This document shows positions 29,127 through 39,164 of a stretch of DNA of 64,000 nucleotides, piece by piece. The stretch spans positions 124,001 to 188,000 of the forward strand of contig CANJMI010000006.1 in assembly GCA_947475525.1 (NCBI GenBank). The letters run 5' to 3'. Within the stretch, counting starts at the first letter, position 1. Each line of letters begins with the position of its first letter. A model generated the notes under the pieces. That model ran no database searches, had not been told where the DNA came from, and saw nothing but the letters and a program-made list of their open reading frames with translations. The translations under genes were made by a program, and so were the position numbers. Source of the DNA: Polyangiaceae bacterium. GTDB taxonomy: Bacteria > Myxococcota_A > Polyangia > Polyangiales > Polyangiaceae.

Positions 29127-29153
29127 GCCTCAGACACTAGCCTCGCGGCGGAC

Positions 29154-29627
29154 TCAGCGCCAGCAGCTCGGGAGGCGAGACGGTGGGGCCAGCGTCGCCG
29201 TGGCTCCGAGTGGAAGAGCATCGTGACGGGCGACCGGTCGGCGCCGCCGCGGGACGGGCAACTGATGGTTTGCGAGCCACCTGTCGAGGCGCTCGCGCTC
29301 GCTCGTTGCGAGGTCCAAAAGTTCGAGGCCCATCCCGACGCCGGGGGTATCGTCGGTGGCCTCGCGAGCGGTCATGACTCGCGCGACCGACGCGAATACC
29401 AGCAATTCACGGGAGATTCCGTCTTCGGGACGAAAACACACGACCACGGTCTCGCCCGTGCGCACAGGGTCAACGGTCTGCAACCAGATGCCGCCCACCG
29501 AGACGTCGGTGGCTCGGTAGCGCACCGGCCGATCGTTCCGAGTCGAGATGACCTCGCAGCCGAGTGCGACCGCGCGGCGTATCGCGCGGCGCGACCCCAC
29601 GGGTGTCTGTGAACGCGAAGTGTCCAT
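29154..29627 (-). CDS. PilZ-domain protein (putative c-di-GMP binding)
   Basis: 157 residues. The PilZ signature is complete: an R-x3-R motif (SRRAIRR) near residue 13-18 and, after the next strand, DVSVGG (D-x-S-x-x-G), the residues that bind cyclic di-GMP. The rest is a beta-barrel-like sequence followed by a helix. Candidate receptor for c-di-GMP; the target is unknown. It lies 27 bp before the cytochrome-rhodanese gene start on the same strand, so may be co-transcribed with it. Confidence 0.85.
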   Translation of the reverse strand: MDTSRSQTPVGSRRAIRRAVALGCEVISTRNDRPVRYRATDVSVGGIWLQTVDPVRTGETVVVCFRPEDGISRELLVFASVARVMTAREATDDTPGVGMGLELLDLATSERERLDRWLANHQLPVPRRRRPVARHDALPLGATATLAPPSRLPSCWR

Positions 29628-29669
29628 AGAGCGGATCGTTCTACGCGGCGCTCGAAACGGCCAACTTGT

Positions 29670-30035
29670 TCACCGCACGCCGGCCGCGCGCGCGATAGCG
29701 TCGTGAAGTTCAGGGGGGTCGAAGCCCACGACAATCGTCCCGCCGACATCGAACGTAGGCACATTGCCAGACGGGCTCAGCCGGCGCAGTCGCAACGCGG
29801 CCCGCAAGTCTTGCTCCACGTCGAGCGGCCGGTAGGAGTACCCACGCTCCTGCAGCCAGATGCGCGCGCGTGCGCAGGCCGGGCACCAGCTCGTCATGTA
29901 CACGACCACCGGAACGTTTTTCATCGCCGCGTCCACCGCGGCCCGCGTGGGAGCATCGATTGTGCGCGTGCCGGCAGCCGGCGATACGCAACCCGCGAGC
30001 GCGAGCACCACGGAGATCGCGAAGAGAGAGCGCAT
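29670..30035 (-). CDS. Glutaredoxin/thioredoxin-like lipoprotein
   Basis: 121 residues. Signal peptide with lipobox LALAGC (Cys16). A thioredoxin-like fold begins at about residue 40 (VPVVVYMTSWCPACARA); the active site is C51-P-A-C54. Then YRPLDVEQD, GNVPTFDVGGTIVVGFDP with the cis-Pro equivalent in VPTF. Short length and the LQERGY..LDVE pattern fit glutaredoxin-type proteins. Expected outside the cytoplasm, attached to a membrane by its lipid anchor. Its start is 114 bp from the divergent nth gene. Confidence 0.85.
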   Translation of the reverse strand: MRSLFAISVVLALAGCVSPAAGTRTIDAPTRAAVDAAMKNVPVVVYMTSWCPACARARIWLQERGYSYRPLDVEQDLRAALRLRRLSPSGNVPTFDVGGTIVVGFDPPELHDAIARAAGVR

Positions 30036-30149
30036 CTTCGTCAGCCTACGCGACCGAATCACCGAGGGCGAACCGGAGTTGGCTGCGCCTCCACTTGTAC
30101 GAAACGCCACAGCGCCGCGGGCGCCAATGGGTGTAGGACTGCCCCCATC

Positions 30150-30869
30150 ATGAAGTCCGTATCCGGTGGCTGCGAGATCCCGCGAGAGCTTACCCTCCGC
30201 CTCCGCCGCGCGATCCCTGAGCCTTTTTGCGAGCTCGAGCATGCGAACGCCTGGCAGCTCTTGGTGGCGACGATCCTGAGCGCACAGAGCACCGACAAGA
30301 CCGTGAACCGCGTGACCCCGGAGCTCTTCGCGCGATGGCCAGGGCCGGCCGAGCTCGCTCGGGCCGACCTCGCCGCTGTCGAGTCCGTCGTCAAGCCAAC
30401 CGGCTTTTTTCGAAACAAGGCGAAGGCGATTCGCGGCACAGCCGAGGCCGTCATGGCGCTCTTCGACGGCGAAGTCCCGCGATCCATCGAGGAGCTGACG
30501 AAGCTCCCCGGCGTCGCGCGCAAGACCGCCAACGTCGTGCTCGGCACCGCCTTCGGACTCGCGAGCGGCATCGCGGTCGATACTCACGTCGGACGCGTGG
30601 CGCGGCGCCTTGGGCTGACCGACGAGAGCTCCCCCGAAAAAGTCGAGCGGGCCCTCTGTGAAGCCATCCCGCGGGAAGCCTGGGTCGCAGACGGTCATCG
30701 TTTGCTCCTCCACGGACGCTACGTGTGCCTCGCCAAGACGCCGGGCTGTGAACGCTGCCCGCTCAATGAACTCTGCCCGAGTCGTGATGGTTCGCCAGAC
30801 GGCCCTTGGGATGAACGCGCCGAGCTCGAGCGACGCTCGGTCGAGTCGCGCGGCGCGCAATTGGTGTAG
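30150..30869 (+). CDS. nth: Endonuclease III (DNA glycosylase/AP lyase)
   Basis: Removes oxidised pyrimidines and cuts at abasic sites. 239 residues from ATG at 30150. The helix-hairpin-helix (LPGVARKTA) includes catalytic Lys125, and Asp144 (VDTHVGR) is the second catalytic residue (E. coli K120 and D138). The [4Fe-4S] cluster is complete: C193-x6-C200-x2-C203-x5-C209. Upstream starts overlap the divergent gene and are not used. It ends 13 bp before glnS, so the two may share a transcript. Confidence 0.96.
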   Translation: MKSVSGGCEIPRELTLRLRRAIPEPFCELEHANAWQLLVATILSAQSTDKTVNRVTPELFARWPGPAELARADLAAVESVVKPTGFFRNKAKAIRGTAEAVMALFDGEVPRSIEELTKLPGVARKTANVVLGTAFGLASGIAVDTHVGRVARRLGLTDESSPEKVERALCEAIPREAWVADGHRLLLHGRYVCLAKTPGCERCPLNELCPSRDGSPDGPWDERAELERRSVESRGAQLV

Positions 30870-30882
30870 GCTCCGCGGCCCC

Positions 30883-33174
<2,292 letters not shown>

Positions 33175-33273
33175 CGCAGCGCCCTGGTTTTTTTGGCGCG
33201 CCCCTTCGTTTCGCACGCAAATGCGGGCCCACTGCGGCTCTCAGCTTGCATCGATCCGCCATTGCCCCATAAA

Positions 33274-35016
33274 ATGAAGGCTATGCTTGGATCTGCACGC
33301 CGCACCTTTTCTTGGCGCAACTCCCTCAAACTCGCGTGCGTTGCGCTCGGCGGACTGGGCACGATAGGCACGTTGACCGGCGCTTGTTACGAGCCGTCGG
33401 ACACCTTTCCGAACTGGTCCTTCAACACCGTGACCCACAGCTCCTCCTCGACCGGGACGGGTGGGGCCGGCGGAATGGGCGGAATGGGCGGAATGGGCGG
33501 AATGGGCGGGAGCGGCGGCAGCGTGGCTGAGCTCGACTGCTCGACGACGAGTCCGCTCGACAATCGCACCTATTTCGTCGAGTGCGTTCTCGGCAATCCT
33601 CAGAAAAACCTCGCGCCGGGCGGCGGCATGAAGTCGGACGGCGTCGAAGGCAACTGTGTCAGCGGCAATTGCCACCTCAGCGGCAACATCAATTTCCTCG
33701 CGCTCGACGGCATCGAGTACGAGACGATTTCCGCCTTCCTGTCCGAGTCGACGGGCAAAGGTTTCATCGTCAAGAACCCGCTGACGAAGAGCCGCCTCAT
33801 CACCTACCCAGGACTCCTCGACCACGCCGGCGGCAGGAAATGGAAGCCGGAGGATCCCAAAGACCCTCTCTACCAGCTCTACGTGAACACGCTGACGTGG
33901 CTCGAGCGCGAAGCCCTCAACGTCAAAGAAGAGACCGTCATCGAGACGGAGATCGTCAATCCGAAAGGCCCATCGGACACCGAGCACCCGACGCCGGAAG
34001 GCTTCGTCTACCTCCCGCTCGACTACGTCGCCGACCAAACCGGTGACGTGAAGCTCGTCGGCGCGGCAATCTCCTTCTTCTCGATTGCCCACTCGGATTC
34101 CCTGCTCGAGTTATCGGACATCAAAGTCTGGCCGGCGCCTGGGGTGGGCATCGAGATCAAGGACATGGGCATCAAGGTCGTCCCGCCGCCAAGCAGCCAA
34201 AAGCCCGCCTCGCTCAACACGCAACTCTACGGTGACGCCGTGAAGTTCGTGGCACCGAAGAACGTGACTTACGGGTCGGGCCAGATCCTCCTGACGAACT
34301 GGCAGAAGGGCGGCAGCATGTTCATCCAGTTCAAGAGCATCCGTTCTCTTCTCGCCGATAAGTTCGGCAACGCCTTCGAGCCGTGCGTCGACAGCGGAGC
34401 CTTCGCCGCTGCAGTCAAGAAGCTCCCCTACGACAAGTTCAACTGCGACAAGCCGAACGGGCTCGCCTACTGCGGTCGCATGTGTCACGGCGGCTCCGAC
34501 TACACCGTGGACACGACGAAGCTCTCGACGAAGATGAACCTCTACCCGATCTTGTCGGCTTCGCAGGACATCGAACTCGCGTGCGCGATCGCCCGCCCCT
34601 ACATCACCCCCGGTGCTCCCGCGACATCGATACTCGTGGGCCTTCCCGATCCGGCGGTTCCCGGCAACCTCGCCGACAAGAAGACGCATGCGTTCTTCAA
34701 GTTTTGTGGTTCGACGACGTCGCACGCCACCTTCAAGAACACGATGTCTCCGTGGATCTGCGCCGAGAGTGTCACCTCCCTCTGCGGCAGCAAATGCGTC
34801 GACACAAAGACGAGCCTCACGAACTGCGGCTCCTGCGGCACGACGTGCAGCGGCATGGCGAACGAAGTGTGCTCAGACGGCTTCTGCACCTGCGCTAAAG
34901 GTGCAAAGGTGTGCAGCAACGTGTGCCTGGACGTGCAGAAAGACGTGAACAATTGCGGCGAATGCGGCAAGGTTTGCGCAGCGCCGATGACCTGCAGCGC
35001 CGGCGTCTGCAAGTGA
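33274..35016 (+). CDS. Cys-rich lipoprotein with CX4CH and CX3CH motifs
   Basis: 580 residues from ATG at 33274 (a second ATG lies at 33283). Signal with lipobox LTGAC, then a Ser/Gly linker with GGM repeats. Residues 128-134 read CVSGNCH (C-x4-C-H) and 400-405 CGRMCH (C-x3-C-H), each followed by sequence with the layout of membrane-associated planctomycete-type cytochrome domains (PGLLDHAGG...WLEREA; ITPGAPATSILVG). The C-terminus (about 505-580) has Cys repeats of type NCGSCGTTC and NCGECGKVC, a pattern common in secreted myxobacterial proteins. Haem binding through widened spacings is possible but unproven. No named family is assigned. Confidence 0.82.
   Translation: MKAMLGSARRTFSWRNSLKLACVALGGLGTIGTLTGACYEPSDTFPNWSFNTVTHSSSSTGTGGAGGMGGMGGMGGMGGSGGSVAELDCSTTSPLDNRTYFVECVLGNPQKNLAPGGGMKSDGVEGNCVSGNCHLSGNINFLALDGIEYETISAFLSESTGKGFIVKNPLTKSRLITYPGLLDHAGGRKWKPEDPKDPLYQLYVNTLTWLEREALNVKEETVIETEIVNPKGPSDTEHPTPEGFVYLPLDYVADQTGDVKLVGAAISFFSIAHSDSLLELSDIKVWPAPGVGIEIKDMGIKVVPPPSSQKPASLNTQLYGDAVKFVAPKNVTYGSGQILLTNWQKGGSMFIQFKSIRSLLADKFGNAFEPCVDSGAFAAAVKKLPYDKFNCDKPNGLAYCGRMCHGGSDYTVDTTKLSTKMNLYPILSASQDIELACAIARPYITPGAPATSILVGLPDPAVPGNLADKKTHAFFKFCGSTTSHATFKNTMSPWICAESVTSLCGSKCVDTKTSLTNCGSCGTTCSGMANEVCSDGFCTCAKGAKVCSNVCLDVQKDVNNCGECGKVCAAPMTCSAGVCK
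33469..33504 (+). repeat. Four tandem 9-bp units encoding Gly-Gly-Met
   Basis: GGCGGAATG is repeated four times without change in the coding sequence of the linker behind the lipobox. Exact copies suggest recent slippage, so the number of units may vary between strains. It is in frame and length changes by 3 residues per unit. Confidence 0.85.
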
Positions 35017-35036
35017 GCATCGTTCGACCCGCACGG

Positions 35037-35062
35037 CGCCCGGGGGCTTTACGACCCGGGCG
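35037..35062. terminator. GC hairpin between convergent genes, possible bidirectional terminator
   Basis: CGCCCGGG (35037-35044) and CCCGGGCG (35055-35062) form an 8-bp perfect stem with a 10-base loop, placed exactly between the stop of the Cys-rich lipoprotein gene and the stop of the PLD-like gene that points the other way. There is no T run on either side, so it is a weak intrinsic terminator or only a pausing or processing site. Confidence 0.45.
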
Positions 35063-36310
35063 TCAGTTTGCGATGCGTGGCGGCTCGTAGCCTTTATCGG
35101 GGTCGACAGCCTCGCTCAACGGACTCGCGACCAAACCTTCGAAGACCGTCGTCAGCTGCCGTGCGAGCCGTAGTGAATTCACGAGCGCGCCGACGTTGCG
35201 GCTCTTGAAGAAATAGTCTCCACCCCAGTTGCTGGTGCCGAGCCAGACTTGGGTGTCATCGATCACCATGTACTTCGCGTGAACCACCCGCGCGAAGGGG
35301 ATGTGGCCTCCCGCGGCCTCGGGGATGTTGACGAACCGCACGGCGATCCCTGGAACGCGCGCGAGGGCGAGCGCGGCGCCGAGTTTCTTCGGCGACTTTT
35401 GCCAATTCGAAAGCATCACCTGTACCTTGACGCCGCGCACCGCCGCACGGCGCAAGGCTGCGTCGAGCACGTCGAACGTTGCGCCATCGTGGCCGACCGT
35501 CTCGAAGCTGAGCAGCTGCACGCGCACGTCCGTTTTCGCCGAGTCGAGCGCCGAGACAATACGGTCGAGGTCCCAGAACCGCGGCTCCGCGACGTAGCCT
35601 CTCGGACTGAGCAGCGGCCAGACGGCCTCGTCGCCGAGGAGCTCGGGCGTCATCGGATCACCGAGCGCGCGCGCCGCAGCCGCCTCACCACCGGAGGCCG
35701 CCCAGTCGGCATCGAACGCCGAAAGAAAGACGCCGGCGACGCGACGCGAACGAACACGCAGCCCGAGTTCGTGGATGTGGTCGAGTGAACGCCAGTCGAA
35801 ATTCGCGCTTCCGAAGTAGGCGTCTTCTTCGTCGATCACCATGTATTTTGCGTGCAAAACGCCACCCATCGACTTTGCGGCATCGAACTCGCGGATGGAA
35901 ACGCCAAGCCCTCGCAACCGCTCCACGGAGGCTGGATACTTCTTCGAGAAACTCGCATCGACAAGGAAGCGCACGTTGACTCCGCGCTTCACGGCAAGAG
36001 CGAGCTCGTCAATCACCGGCTGCAGGCGGTCCGTGCCCGCAACCTCGGCGGGCTTCTCCGAGACGTAGAACTGCCCAATCGCCACCGTGTGTTTGGCGGC
36101 CGCAATCATCTCGCGCCAGGTCGCGTCCGTGTTGGCGATGGCCGGATCGTCCGCCATCGAACCTTGCGGCACAGACTCGACAAGCGTCACCGCGCGAACG
36201 GGTTGGGCGCGAACTTCCGAGCGACCCGCCCTAGCCTCGATTCGCGCCGTCACTGGAACCGGTCCGCACGCGAGGAGCGCGCAGGACACCCAAAAAATCG
36301 ACCGAGCCAT
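35063..36310 (-). CDS. PLD3/PLD4-like phospholipase D-superfamily lipoprotein
   Basis: 415 residues. Signal peptide with lipobox LLACG (Cys15). Two HKD motifs: H153-x-K155-x4-D160 (HAKYMVID) and H344-x-K346-x4-D351 (HAKYMVID). Order and wording follow the PLD3/PLD4/poxvirus K4 family: LVESVPQG near the start, FGSANFDWRSLDHIHELG after the first HKD, RGVKVQVMLSNWQKS in the middle, IPFARVVHAKYM before the second HKD, and GTSNWGGDYFF after it. Family members are membrane-anchored nucleases or lipid-transphosphatidylases. Its activity here is unknown. It lies 38 bp after the TssC-like gene on the same strand. Confidence 0.88.
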   Translation of the reverse strand: MARSIFWVSCALLACGPVPVTARIEARAGRSEVRAQPVRAVTLVESVPQGSMADDPAIANTDATWREMIAAAKHTVAIGQFYVSEKPAEVAGTDRLQPVIDELALAVKRGVNVRFLVDASFSKKYPASVERLRGLGVSIREFDAAKSMGGVLHAKYMVIDEEDAYFGSANFDWRSLDHIHELGLRVRSRRVAGVFLSAFDADWAASGGEAAAARALGDPMTPELLGDEAVWPLLSPRGYVAEPRFWDLDRIVSALDSAKTDVRVQLLSFETVGHDGATFDVLDAALRRAAVRGVKVQVMLSNWQKSPKKLGAALALARVPGIAVRFVNIPEAAGGHIPFARVVHAKYMVIDDTQVWLGTSNWGGDYFFKSRNVGALVNSLRLARQLTTVFEGLVASPLSEAVDPDKGYEPPRIAN

Positions 36311-36348
36311 CGGGCGGCAGCATACCTAAAGTGAAGGCGAGCGAGGGG

Positions 36349-38172
36349 TCACTCCTTGTCGAGGCGGCCGACGAACCCCACATCAAATTCCGCACCCATG
36401 TAACGAAAGTGCGGGCGCAAGACGACGTCGACCTTGTACCAGCCGGCGTTTCCCGCGACGTCACTCACGCTAATTTTCGCCTTGCGCAGCGGACGTCGCG
36501 CGCGGACGCCGGGGGCCACGGAAGCCTGGTCGGCGACGAATTGATTGATCCATTTTTGCAGCTCGCGCTCGAGATCTTGGCGCTCTTTCCACGCGCCGAT
36601 CTGTTCTCGCTGAAGCACCTTCAGGTAGTGCGCGATGCGACTGCTGATGAACAGGTACGGCAGCCGCGTGCCGAGTCGGTGGTTCAGCCCGGCTGTACGA
36701 GCCTCGTCGCTGATACCGAAGTATTTCGGCTTCTGACAGCTATTCGCCGAGAAAAAACACGCGTTTTCTGTTTCGCGCCGGTACGTGAGTGGGATGAAGC
36801 CCTGCTCGGAGATCTCGAACTCGCGGCGCTCCGTGACGACAATTTCGGTCGGAATTTTGGTCTGGATCGCCCCCATCGCTTCGAAGCGATGCAGCGGGAG
36901 GTCTTCGACGGTGCCCCCGGTGTTGGGTCCCACGATGTTTGGGCACCAGCGAAAGCGCGCGAAGCTATCGGCTACCCGTGTCGCAAAGGCGAAGGCCGCG
37001 TTGCCCCACAAATAGCGGTCATGGCAGCCGACGACGTCCTCTTCGTATTCGAAGGCTCGCACGCGCGTCGTCGTCGGGCCATATGGGAGGCGTAAGAGGA
37101 AGCGCGGCATGCAGAGCGCGACGTAGCGGGAGTCGTCGGAGTCTCGGAATGCGCGCCATTTCGTGTATTGCGGACCTTCAAAGAGCGACGTGATGTCGTT
37201 CAATTGCGGCAGCCCGAGGACCTCATCGAGACCGAAAAATTTCGGCCCGGCCGCGGCGATGAAAGGCGCGTGGGCCATCGTGGCGACCGACGCGCACTTG
37301 TCGAGGAGGAAGATGTCCTGAGCGAGCGGAGTGAAATCGTAGTTCGCGACGAGCAGTCCGTAAGGCCTGCCACCGAACACGCCGTATTCGGCCGAATAGC
37401 AGATCTTGTACATGCCGCTCTTGGCGACTTCGGGGGAGTCTTGAAAATCTTCGAGCAAGTCACGCTTGCTGACGTTCAAGAACTCGATGCGAATGTTCTC
37501 GCGAAAGTTCACGCGGTCGACCACGAACTGGAGTTGACGCCATGCGGCCTCGAGCGCCTGAAATCCCTTATCGTGCAAGATCAGATCGATTTGCAGCGTC
37601 ATGCTCGCTGTCATCGACGCGATCAACAGATCGACCAGGGGGTTGTCTACGAGTGAGGCATCGATACCGAGGCTGGTGACGTAAGCCAGGATGCTGCGCA
37701 GCCCGACATCGACGAGGTCATGTTGCGGCACGCCAGCGGGAATGCCGGAGAGCGCGAGCAGCTCATCGATAAGCCCCTTTGAGGTCGAGGCCTCCGCGAT
37801 CTCGTCGAGGCTCGGGGCCGTCGCGACGTTATCGAAACTCGGCGCACTCGAAGCGACGCTCGGGAGCGGCGGTGGCGCGGAGGCTTGCGGCGGCGCGGAG
37901 GCTTGCGGCGGCGCGGAGGCTTGCGGTGGCGCGGAGGCTTGCGGCGGCGCGGAGGCTTGCGGCGGTGGCGCGGCAGCTTGCGGCGGCGGCGGCGCGGAGG
38001 CTTGCGGCGGCGGCGCGGAGGCTTGCGGCGGTGGTGCGCCCCAGCCTGGCGGCGCGGAGGCTTGCGGCGGTGGTGCGCCCCAGCCGGGCGGCGCGGAGGC
38101 TTGCGGCGGTGGTGCTACGGCTGCGAGCCCTGTATCTGGCGAGGAACCATCCTCTTCGCGCTCACCTGCCAT
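36349..38172 (-). CDS. tssC: TssC (VipB-like) contractile sheath protein, orphan, with QASAPP-repeat N-terminus
   Basis: 607 residues. The C-terminal ~495 residues match the type VI sheath large subunit: FQALEAAWRQLQFVV, YGVFGGRPYGLLVANYDF, RDSDDSRYVALCMPRFLLRLPYG (in part), EIVVTERREFEISEQGFIPLT, CFFSANSCQKPK, SRIAHYLKVLQREQIG and LRPHF near the end, all in the family order. The first ~110 residues are a Pro/Gln/Ala-rich region built from ten QASAPP-like repeats, which normal TssC lacks. No tssB, hcp, clpV or baseplate gene is in the window. It follows a PilZ gene by 56 bp and precedes the PLD-like lipoprotein gene by 38 bp, all on the same strand. Confidence 0.92.
   Translation of the reverse strand: MAGEREEDGSSPDTGLAAVAPPPQASAPPGWGAPPPQASAPPGWGAPPPQASAPPPQASAPPPPQAAAPPPQASAPPQASAPPQASAPPQASAPPQASAPPPLPSVASSAPSFDNVATAPSLDEIAEASTSKGLIDELLALSGIPAGVPQHDLVDVGLRSILAYVTSLGIDASLVDNPLVDLLIASMTASMTLQIDLILHDKGFQALEAAWRQLQFVVDRVNFRENIRIEFLNVSKRDLLEDFQDSPEVAKSGMYKICYSAEYGVFGGRPYGLLVANYDFTPLAQDIFLLDKCASVATMAHAPFIAAAGPKFFGLDEVLGLPQLNDITSLFEGPQYTKWRAFRDSDDSRYVALCMPRFLLRLPYGPTTTRVRAFEYEEDVVGCHDRYLWGNAAFAFATRVADSFARFRWCPNIVGPNTGGTVEDLPLHRFEAMGAIQTKIPTEIVVTERREFEISEQGFIPLTYRRETENACFFSANSCQKPKYFGISDEARTAGLNHRLGTRLPYLFISSRIAHYLKVLQREQIGAWKERQDLERELQKWINQFVADQASVAPGVRARRPLRKAKISVSDVAGNAGWYKVDVVLRPHFRYMGAEFDVGFVGRLDKE
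37873..38108 (-). repeat. In-frame 18-bp tandem repeats (QASAPP units)
   Basis: About ten units of an 18-bp period encode QASAPP or QAAAPP, with some units interrupted by GWGAPP or extra Pro codons. The period is 6 residues and the copies are nearly identical at DNA level, so slippage is likely and the region is a candidate for strain-to-strain length variation. On the opposite strand it gives a Gly/Ala/Cys-rich frame that is not a gene. Confidence 0.9.
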
Positions 38173-38228
38173 CGTTCATTCCGCAGTTCCGAGAAGACAC
38201 CGATGCTAACGCGTTTTCAGAGCGGGCG

Positions 38229-38636
38229 TCACGTGCTGCGGCGCGTCGGGCCGGCCGAACGCGCAACGGATTCAGCTGCCGCGATAGCTTCCATCAGCAG
38301 GTGGACCTCGCGGTCGCCCAAGCGGAAAAATTGAACGCCCACTGCCGTACGTCGGTCCCAACGGACGACGGAACGGAGGCTTATCTCCTCGTCGATTCCG
38401 AAAACCCGCATGAAAATCCGCAGTCGCGTGCCGAGCTCGAACGAGCCTCCGCGTGAGGTTTCAAGCATCGCGCCCGCGAGGGTGAACTCGCTCAGCCAGC
38501 CCGGGATCCGTTCATCGACCCCGATGACCTGAAATTCGACGGGCAGAGGCTGGGGCCGCCCAGGGCGCCGCTTCGATATCGCTCCAAGTTCTTCCGCCAT
38601 GTCCTTGCCCGGCGCGAAGTCTACCCCGACGCGCAC
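38229..38636 (-). CDS. PilZ-domain protein
   Basis: About 135 residues with GTG at 38636; an ATG at 38600 would remove 12 residues. R-x3-R is visible (KRRPGRP), and beta-strand patterns of a PilZ barrel follow (PLPVEFQVIG, TLAGAMLET, LRIFMRVFG, SVVRWDRRTAVGVQF), but the second signature D-x-S-x-x-G reads as EFTLAG, so c-di-GMP binding is uncertain. It is the first of three same-strand genes, PilZ - TssC - PLD-like, with short gaps; probably one operon. Confidence 0.75.
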   Translation of the reverse strand: MRVGVDFAPGKDMAEELGAISKRRPGRPQPLPVEFQVIGVDERIPGWLSEFTLAGAMLETSRGGSFELGTRLRIFMRVFGIDEEISLRSVVRWDRRTAVGVQFFRLGDREVHLLMEAIAAAESVARSAGPTRRST

Positions 38637-38713
38637 GCCTTAGGCGAATTCTCCCTGACCGAAGGCCGTAATTGCATCGCGGTTCGGAAGCCCCGCCATG
38701 TAGGATCGCGCGG

Positions 38714-39067
38714 ATGTACACCATCCCGCCCGCCGGCGTACACCCCACGATGCCCCCGCCCCCAGCGCACCGGGCGAAACGTGCGTTGGGATTTGCCGTC
38801 GCTGGCGTCGCGCTGCTCCTCGGTGCGATCGCTGCCAGCAGGAGCGTGCGGCCCGATGCGGCGCGCGTGTTCGCGGGCAGCAACGATTTCGAGCTCGCGG
38901 CGGCGCTCGCAAAACTCCTCTTCGGAGCGAGCGGAACCGCACAATTTGCCAGTGTTTTGTACGCTTTTTTGTCGTTTCGGCGCGCACGCAACACCTCGAG
39001 CCTGGCGTTGACTGTCGCCACCGGGTGGGTCGCCATCGTCGCCTTCTGGCTCTACAAGAGTGGCTGA
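38714..39067 (+). CDS. Small membrane protein of unknown function
   Basis: 117 residues from ATG at 38714. A Pro-rich N-terminus (MPPPPAHRAK), a hydrophobic helix (ALGFAVAGVALLLGAIAA), then a second half with alternating hydrophobic segments (AAALAKLLFG; ASVLYAFLSF; TVATGWVAIVAFWLY) that can form one or two further helices. No family recognised. It is divergent from the PilZ gene by 77 bp and convergent with the DUF1552 gene. Confidence 0.6.
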   Translation: MYTIPPAGVHPTMPPPPAHRAKRALGFAVAGVALLLGAIAASRSVRPDAARVFAGSNDFELAAALAKLLFGASGTAQFASVLYAFLSFRRARNTSSLALTVATGWVAIVAFWLYKSG

Positions 39068-39164
39068 CCCGCGTGCTCGCGTTCAACCCGCCGCCGCGAG
39101 AGCCGCCGTGGCCGTTTGACCCACGGTTCTGCCGCGCGAGTCTCCTGTCACAAAGTTCACGACG

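Noticed and set aside
35063-36310. PLD-like protein as a type VI effector (Tle5-like)
   Set aside because: It carries a lipoprotein signal and PLD3/4-type wording, no VgrG or immunity gene is present, so the effector reading is not supported, although its neighbour is a TssC.
37873-38108. Possible CRISPR-like direct repeats
   Set aside because: The 18-bp units are contiguous and in frame with no spacers between them, and no cas gene is near.
37691-38209. Gly/Ala/Cys-rich frame on the plus strand over the TssC repeats
   Set aside because: It is the complement of the QASAPP repeats of a recognisable TssC gene; low complexity only.
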